Of a DNA stretch of 53,868 bases, positions 24,501 to 33,500 are shown in pieces. The position numbers were made by a program, and so were the translations under genes. The notes below the pieces were generated by a model that searched no databases, was not told the origin of the DNA, and worked only from the letters and a program-made list of their open reading frames with translations. The stretch covers positions 584,990 to 638,857 of the forward strand of contig NMRA01000042.1 in the NCBI GenBank assembly GCA_002633005.1, in the 5' to 3' direction. The stretch is from Phoronis australis (lineage: Eukaryota; Phoronida; Phoronidae). Within the stretch, counting starts at the first letter, position 1; each line of letters starts with the position of its first letter.

Positions 24501-27500
24501 GCGTAAATTGGAATGACTGTGTACCTAACCTGTACTGCAACAACTGCACTGCCCGATTTGTTTCCTCAATCTAAATTATCCAGTAGCTTGGAGAACTGTT
24601 CAGTATTGTTACTTAATTGCAAATTGGGAATCTTGCATTTCTGCATGATCATCGCAATCTGAGGTATAAATTTTGTACTTTCCTGCCTGCAGACATCATC
24701 GAAGGAGATGGAACCTGGTTTTCTTTACTATGACTTTTTTGCATCCGTTGCACACATCAAGGAAAGCCAAATTGGAGGGCATTTAATTAGCCACGTTCAT
24801 GTTGGTAAACCATACCATCTACGCAAGGAGCGAGTTACCTGCACTCAGACTTACCTGCTGAACGACTTCTCCATTACACCTGTTGACAAGGTGAGATTGT
24901 GATGTTGTCTTTAACCAGCCTTACCATTAATGTTTTTAAGCTTAGCAAATGTTAATGTTAATGTTAATGAAAGAATGAAAATTTTTTGTGAAGAGTGTCC
25001 TTGAACAAATATAATTACTGAGCTCAATTTCTGAGTTGTGGTGTAGCATATACCGTTACCTGGAGTTTATAAAACTGCATCTCGCCAAATTGTGACCATC
25101 AGTACATGTCTAGCCCTGCATCTGCCTCAAGAACGCCACATTTCCTTAAAGCTGCCAACTGGGAGAACGGATATCCCTGGAAACTGGTTCTAGGTCAGAT
25201 TTAATGTGAATGTATCCCAGTTATGTAGGACCTTATCGACATGTCTAGACACTTAGCAAAATATCTAGAAAACTATAGATTTTAACTCTGAGTAAAGCAT
25301 TATCTTCTTAAAGCGCAATCTGTTTATTTTAATTTAGCAAAAAGAAACTAAGGTACATGGATAGCGAAACAATGGTATTAGTAACATGATCAAATTTTGT
25401 TATTAAACAAAAAGATGAAGAAAAAGAGAAGAGGGATAACAAAATCTAATTTGCTACTACATAACTGTGTCTAGTTTTTAAAGAGAAAACGGTTATTCAA
25501 GATATATTCTGACATACATTTAAGTGCAATAGTGTTTGAAAAGTACGTCAAGATATTGCTTCCTTACTGTAAAAAATTAGCATGTCTTGATTAGATGTTC
25601 TTTAAAGTTGATTGGAATAGTTCCAAATATCATAGAAGTTCACAGGGCCGAAGAGCAATGACGTTGTTGATTGTTGAAGGTGTATTTGGTGAAGAAGTGA
25701 TCTACTGTATTTGGTCTCTCCGCTGGCAGACTTGAAAACTTTCTTCACGAGGAGCCATAATTGGGCTCTCGTGCGCTCAGGTGTTTTGTGCAATGGGCCC
25801 AACCATGAGGCCTGCACACGTCTGGTGCACTGCAAATGACATCAGACCACCTGCACTGTTTTTTTCTCTCCACATTAGAATAAGCTGGCCTGTTTCAGAG
25901 AAATTGTAATTAAATTTTTGGAAAGAAAGGTTAAGCCCAGACCTTGATTGGCTTACATAAATTTCTGTAGGGTGTAGTAACTTTGTTTTTGTAGTGAGTG
26001 CAATTAGAATTGGTAAAAATTCAGTTTGGATTCAAGTATCTGTCTGATCATTTTAACTGCAAGAGTTGAATTAGGCTGAATTTCTGTTAAATTGAAATCA
26101 CTGGGGACTGGGTTCCATAATATCACACATACTGGGACTGCAGTCTTTCTAAATTTGTGAAGATAACTAAAGAGAATACATTATTCAGTTAGTTATCTTA
26201 ATTCAAAATTAATTCATCTGTTGGTATGTTAGTTTTTTTTAAATTTGAATTAGAATAATTATTTATGTCATTAGAGACTTTGAGTAAATAATAACATGCT
26301 GGCTTATAGTAGTGGACTAGGTAACCCAGTTTAGTGCATCTAATAAATGTTTTTGGATCCTTTAATAACCCCAGTATAATAGAAAGGACAGCTTGCTTCT
26401 GCAATTGCTGAAGCCTCGTTAGATTTTCCTACTTGTATTGACTTATAATAGTTTCAAATTGCACCTTGCGTTATGCTTTATAATCAATTGTTGAGGAAAT
26501 TAAGATTTCCTACATACATGCATCCTCAAAGAATCCGAAAAAAACTGGGTTGCAATAAATCAGAATGGTTAACTGGTAATTTCAACTGGGGTATATGAGG
26601 AAAGGATTAATAATCCAAGAGAAGATAATTTATTCATCTCAAAGGAATACCAAATCAAATACTTAATTTGTCAATAAGAATGTTTACAAAAACCACTTGA
26701 AAATTCAATTGAACTTTGTATTTAAATAAGCAAGTGATAGAAATGTGTGTGCCATAGTCATTGCATTATGCAGTGCCTGTGACTTTGAGACAGAATCCTA
26801 TTACCATAACAAATATGATGAGATCGACTTCATGAGAGCTAGAAGCTCATTCCAGTTTTTAATTTTACTCACTGTAAAGAGCAAAATATGCCTTTAACTG
26901 TGGTATGCCAAAGTTTCTAAGAGCAATTAACAACTTGAAAATCATGGAGGTGACACCAGATGGTCTTGGTCATGAGGCTAGGCTGACCCTTGCCTATCTA
27001 ATGTATGCTTTTATCCCTGCACTACCATATAAAATGCAAACGAATTTCAAATTCTTGAGGTCGGATGTGCATTCAGTACTGAGCTGAGGCAAAATTCGGC
27101 TAGCAGTACTGTGTTTGAGGTAACAATTCAGACATCTGCCCATGATAAAATTATGTGTCTGGTGAGATAGGCCCCTCTCAAAATTTGTCCATTGATGACG
27201 TTTTAATGCCACCAAGAGGTTTGAGCAGCACAATGTATCTCCTTTAGCATTACCAGGCTGTATTAATTTTTTTACTGTAACGCACAATTGTACGTTGGAA
27301 TTAATTATTAATTGGATAATTGGGTAAATGAACAATCAAGCTTCGTTACATAGAAAAATTTATATTCATGAATTCTACATTAAAAGTGCATTTTGCCACG
27401 GTTTAGATGCCAATGTTAAATTTTAACTTAGGTACTTTGGGGTTTACAAAAGTTGCCACATTCATCGGGCATTGAATTGTTGCCGAATGAGCCTACAAAT

Positions 27501-30500
27501 CAAGTTACAGACCATGCAAACGTTTCATTTTTGGGTTTGCAGCAAGATTCATATCACAGTTAGGTGGGATTGCTGTTGTATGACCTGTTGTAAGACAAGA
27601 ACAAAATTTCCATTAGGTCTGCTCCACACATCAGGCCTGTTACACACTTATAGTTAATTTGGTATTGACAGCAGTGATTTAATACCTTTTAGACAGAAGG
27701 CAGTGTTATTTTTAGTGGACGACAATCACATGAACCAAGATGGGATTTAAGAATTATGACTTACGTTCCCCAAGGAAAACGTTAACTTTGTCGATGATTT
27801 GTAGACTTGTAAATTCTGACTCTAAATGTTCCCCTCCGAAAACAATTAGTCGATGGCATGAGTCTACATTGGAGAATTTTGACTAGTATTTCCCACAGAA
27901 AACGTTAGTCACTAGTGAATTCTGACTGACTAATCTTCCTCATGGAAAACATTTGGTTTATGGCTTTAATCTACGCAGGAGAATTTCAAATAATATTCCA
28001 CGTTCAATACTTGGAGAATTTTGACTAACGTCCCCACGAAAAACGTTAGACGATGGCATGAATCTACACCTGGTAAATGACAGTGAAACAAAAATCATGT
28101 ATCCACATTATTTGAAGAATTTCAACTAACATTGAATATGTTTTTAGTCACGCAGTATTAGTATCTCGACCAGTTTCAATCTGTTCTGCTGAATTCATGA
28201 GAAACTCACAATATGGAAAACCATTTGAAAATATAATTGCCATGTCTTAAGTAACCTTTAATGTTATTGTTCAAATTGATGGAAATCTGAACAGTGCATT
28301 GGCATATCTAATGGTATCAAATTACTTTTGACCAATTCCCTTTGAAAAAACCTTGCAGCAGTGTTTACGTGATTGTTCTTTTCTTTGATGATTTCAGCAA
28401 GAAGCTGTGTATTTCAATTTAGAGTGGAAGATTCCTTGTACCATTATGTTCTTGAAAAGATCCTACGAACAGGGTTACAACAACAAAGGTAGGAATACTC
28501 CCACTAAGATGAACAGGATTACAACAACAAAGGTAGAAATACTGCCACTAAGATGAACAGGGTTACAACAACAAAGGTAGGAATAGTCCCACTAAGATGA
28601 ACAGGATTACAACAACAAAGGTAGGAATACTGCCACTAAGATGAACAGGGTTACAACAACAAAGGTAGGAATACTGCCACTAAGATGAACATGATTACAA
28701 CAACAAAGGTAGGTATACTGTCACTAAAATGAACAGAATTACAAGAACAAAGGTTGGAATACTGCCAATAAGACCAACAAGATTACAACACCAAAGGTAG
28801 GAATTCTGCCAATAAGATGAACAGGATTACAACAATAAAGGTTAAGATGAACAGGATTACAACAACAAAGGTAGGAATACTACCATAAGATGAACAGGGT
28901 TACAGCAACAAAGGCAGGAATACTGCCACTAAGATGAACAGGCTTGCAACAACAAAGGTAGGAATACTGCCTCTAAGATGAACAGGGTTACAACAAAGGT
29001 AGGGATACTGCCACTGAGATGAAATGTAGAATAGTCATGTCACAACGTGCAAGAACAGTTTGTATGTTACTGTTAGCTATGAAACTGTTTTTATGGTTGT
29101 TCTCTCTTCCTATAGTGACCAATCCGATCACTTCTGATGTCCTATTGGTGGATGCATCACTGGTGACTCCCCGACGAAAGAGTGTCACCTTCACCCCCCT
29201 TGACCCTGACCACCTGCCTAGTAAAGGGGACATTGTTGGACTTGATGCAGAGTTTGTTACGCTTAATGAGGTAACGATGTCATTACTTCGACAAATTCTT
29301 AGCTGTGATTTGGCGAGCTCAACAAAAGTTGGTACTGTCACCTGGTGATATAACATTTGAACCTCTCCTGAGCGATAAACGCATCAAATCAGACACTTCC
29401 CATGATCATAGATTTAATTTTGTTTTTTAAAGTATTTGATTTCTCACCAAAGTCATGCTGAAACTTGCCTAAATCTTTAGTCATCCTTGCTAAGCCAACA
29501 TTGTTAAGAGTTTTGAAACTTGTTCCAAACTTCTGAGGTTTGTTTACGCTAATAGAGAATTATCTAAAGTAATTTAAAATCTTCAAAGTTGCAAAAACTA
29601 TCAGATCGGGGTTAGTGAATGATATTGTTTGTTAGATGTGCGCACGTTTACATGTTGGCAGACATTTTTCAATTGATTTTTAATTATTGCAACCATTAAG
29701 TGCATGGTTCAATTTCCTACTAGTAGCTTCGTAATACCCACAGTGAACACTGTATACAACACCTATGTGCTTCAAAATAACATTACCTGCTACATTCAAG
29801 CTTGTATGAATGACAGACCAAACAGCCAGCATTCTGTCCATGCGATATTGTTTGTTCAAGTGGCATATCATGTGCAAAATTTTGTTTTTCTGGAACACAG
29901 GTAGTAAAAAATTAGGTGCAGCAATTGCGAAGTCCCCTTTTATAAAGATTATGTTTTTGAAGCAGATACATGTATCACTTCTTAGTGGAATTATTAGCAG
30001 TACCTGCTAAACTCCATTTCCGCTGTCAAATGATGTAGCTTTTAAATAAATATAGACTACATTCCACTGTGAAATTGGTGTCAATGTTCTCCTTACTCAG
30101 ACGAGAAAGATTGTTGGACAAGGTAACACTGTAATATTGCTTCAGATTATTTTCAACGCTTATTGAATCTGATCTCAACCAACAGGCAACTTGTCAAGTC
30201 TTCCCAAACACAATACTTGACTCTAACCTGATTAAGGAACGTGTTAACGCAATTATGCTTAATAAAAGGCAACTTTTCGATAAAAGGCAAGATTATACCC
30301 ACTCACTATTTATTTATTTATTTATTTATTTACCTCGACAAATGGCTGTGAAGGCATACTGGTGTTGATCAAAATATAGTTTTTAGGTAATGTTTTCAAT
30401 TTTTGCCATGAGGCATTCTTACCATTGTTGTGTCCTTTCAGGAGGAAGCTGAGTGGCGCAGTGATGGCACAAAGTCTATGATCAAACCTTCACAGATGTC

Positions 30501-33500
30501 AGTCGCTCGCATATCATGCATTGCCAAATCTGAGACGTACTTGGGTGAGCCGTTCTTGGATGACTACATCTCCACGCAGGAACAGGTCTGTACTAGTTTG
30601 CTGTTTCTCTGGTGGTTAAGGGAAAACTTCTAGCTCAAAGGTACTGACTGCCTAACACAAAAATTATAAACCACACACAAATAATGATGCTCAGCGTCAT
30701 ACTGTGTGTCAAATGATTTTCTAGAGAAAAAAGACTTCCACGAATATCACAGTACTGTCTATGAGCCTGTTTGTCATTCTGATGCCAATTAATTTTACTG
30801 TCGCACAGTGAGCTGCAATGAAGAAATAGAATAAAATTGGAAAACTGAGTGATTCTTCATGAATTGTTCTTTACTCGCCCGACTTGGCTCATAAGTTTTA
30901 CCGGTCTAACCTTTCAAAAACTGAGTCATTCATGCATTGCGTTTTGTTTTCTGCACAACAGAGGGAGATTGTGGATTGGCCAACCTTTCCAAAATTTGCT
31001 TGGTCATCTCTTCCAATTATTATCATGTCAAGGAGAGATTTGATTTAGTGTTTGGATCTAAGCTGTGTTGGAAATAACCCTTCAATAAGGGGCATTCTGT
31101 GGCTGGTGCATAGTGCATACCTAGGGGAGCTCTTTGTCATACATGTAGTTTGATTTTCATCTTCGTTAAGACAACACACTGTAGGTCTCATAATGAAAGC
31201 AAGAGAGAATGGAACAAATGCGAATACAAAAATAATAGGCAATGAAAGTCAGGATAGATTTCAATCTGTATTCATCCATTTTATCGTAAGTTATTTTGCC
31301 CGGGGTACGCCACGACCTATGTTGCAAAGTAAAACAAGAGGAGGATTGTGAATAATGTCATTTATTATGACATAAATAGAGAAAACTAACTGAGACTCGA
31401 CAAGATGGGCATGGACAAAACGCCCGCCGGCGTGTAGAATGAATAGCCCTGAAAAAAGGAACAAAACAAAAGAACTGCCTCAAGGGCTTAAAGGAAAAGT
31501 ATAGAACATGAACACAAAAATTGAAAACACCTAACAGGAAATGTATTTGAGAAAAGAGAAAGTGGAAACGACACCCAGGATGGGGGGTGGGGAAAAAATG
31601 CAGAGAACGAATGTAGGTCTTGTAGACGACAAAGTAGGTGACTGAATGAGAGAGAACACGTTGAACTGAACAAAGGAAATATGGGCGACCAATCAGGTGT
31701 CGCATAGATATTTATGAATACAAAAATAGGCCCTTGAGGCTATAAATAGAGATGAGTAATGCAAAATAAACCCTAAGGGTTGATTCAAAATAAAGAGACA
31801 AATGTTAAAATCATGACGATAAATGCATTTAACAAGTTAAATTTAATTTATCGTAATCTATTTTGCCCCGGGTATGCCAGGAGCTATGTTGCAGAGTAAG
31901 ACAAGAGGAGGATTGCGAATAATGTCATTTATTATGACGTAAATAGATAAAACTAACTAAGACTCTGCAAGATGGGCATGGACAAAACACCATAATGGCA
32001 GCACAGGAATGCTGACATCGCCCATCCGAGGAAGCGGAACCCGGGCAATAACAAGGTTAGACTATGATAGGTACTAATAAGGGTATAACAGAAAACTAGA
32101 ATACAAAAGTCTAGAGTATAAAAAACAAGAACATAACGAACTGGAAGTAAAGGTAACTAGAACTAATGACTAGAAATTGAAGCCTGCAACTACAGACCTT
32201 GGGTCGCAGGCTGCAACAACAGACCTGCGAACGGGAGGAGGCCGGCTGCAACAACAGACCTGACCTAGGGGGCTGAAACCACAGACCCGGAGGAGTGGGA
32301 GGGGCTGAAAAGCAAGTGAGAGAAATGGGGAGCAAATATTTTGTCACGGAAGAGAATCACTACCAAAGCTCCCTAAAAGAATTATTATTATTATTAGTAT
32401 TAGAATTGGTATTAGTATTAGTATTTTTATTATTTTTATTTTTTTATTATTTTATTACTTTTATTATTTTCTTTTCTTTTTTATTTTTATTATTTTATTT
32501 TTAGAATTTTTATTATTTTTATTACTTTTATTATTTATTGTTATTGTTGTTATTATAGACAATGCTGTTTTTTTCATGCAGGTTGTTGACTATCTGACCC
32601 AGTTCTCAGGCATCAAGCCTGGGGACTTGGATGCAGCCATCTCCTCAAAACATCTGACCACACTCAAGCTGACCTATCAGAAACTGCGCTATATGATCGA
32701 CACAGGGGTCATCTTTGCTGGGCATGGTCTGAAGAAGGATTTTCGGGTCATCAACATCGTAGTACGTTACTTATCGCCATGGCGATTTGTTATAAACTGT
32801 GCACTTGTTTAGTGGAAGTGCTTAGCAATGTAATAATTAAGTATATGATGGACATCTATGAGATGGAGAGTTAAATCATTTGTCTGGAAGAGCTATTGTC
32901 GCCATAGCCCGCTGACCATTTGTCTTAGTTCTTTATGAAAGCTGACCTCCTGAGATTTGGTTCTCGGTTGACAATGACATACTTAAGATGGCCTTTAGAG
33001 TGTGTTTGATAACCAATTTGGAGTAAAATGTTAACAGTTGATTTTATGTAGCCAATTTCTGCCTGATTCTAAAAGAAAATATCTACATGTATTCAGCTCT
33101 TTCACTATACTTAGATCAATTATTTCACTTGATCATTTTCGTCAGTATGTTTCCCATTTGTTAATTCAGAGCAATTTATGTTTTCCAGGTTCCCAAAGAG
33201 CAAATTATCGATACAGTCGAACTCTTCCGCTTGCCCAGGCAAAGAATGATATCTCTGAAATTTTTAGCCTGGTATTTTCTTGGTAAGTTTCTGTTTGATT
33301 ACTGATAGGAAAATCCAAAGCATTGAAACTCCTCAAATACATTCTGTAGTTAACTTTAGGAGTACAGTTTAGTATGTTTCTCAGCTGCTATACAGACAAA
33401 CTAATCTGCCATCCTGAAATAAAATCATTTCTGCTGCTTATTTATTTCTATGTATTTGGAGAAGGTCATGCTTTTTTGGTCTTGGGCAAACTTAAGTAAT

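Noticed and set aside
28467-29023. CRISPR-like regular array
   Set aside because: Whole 44-bp units are repeated with no unique spacers, in an animal intron; it is a minisatellite.
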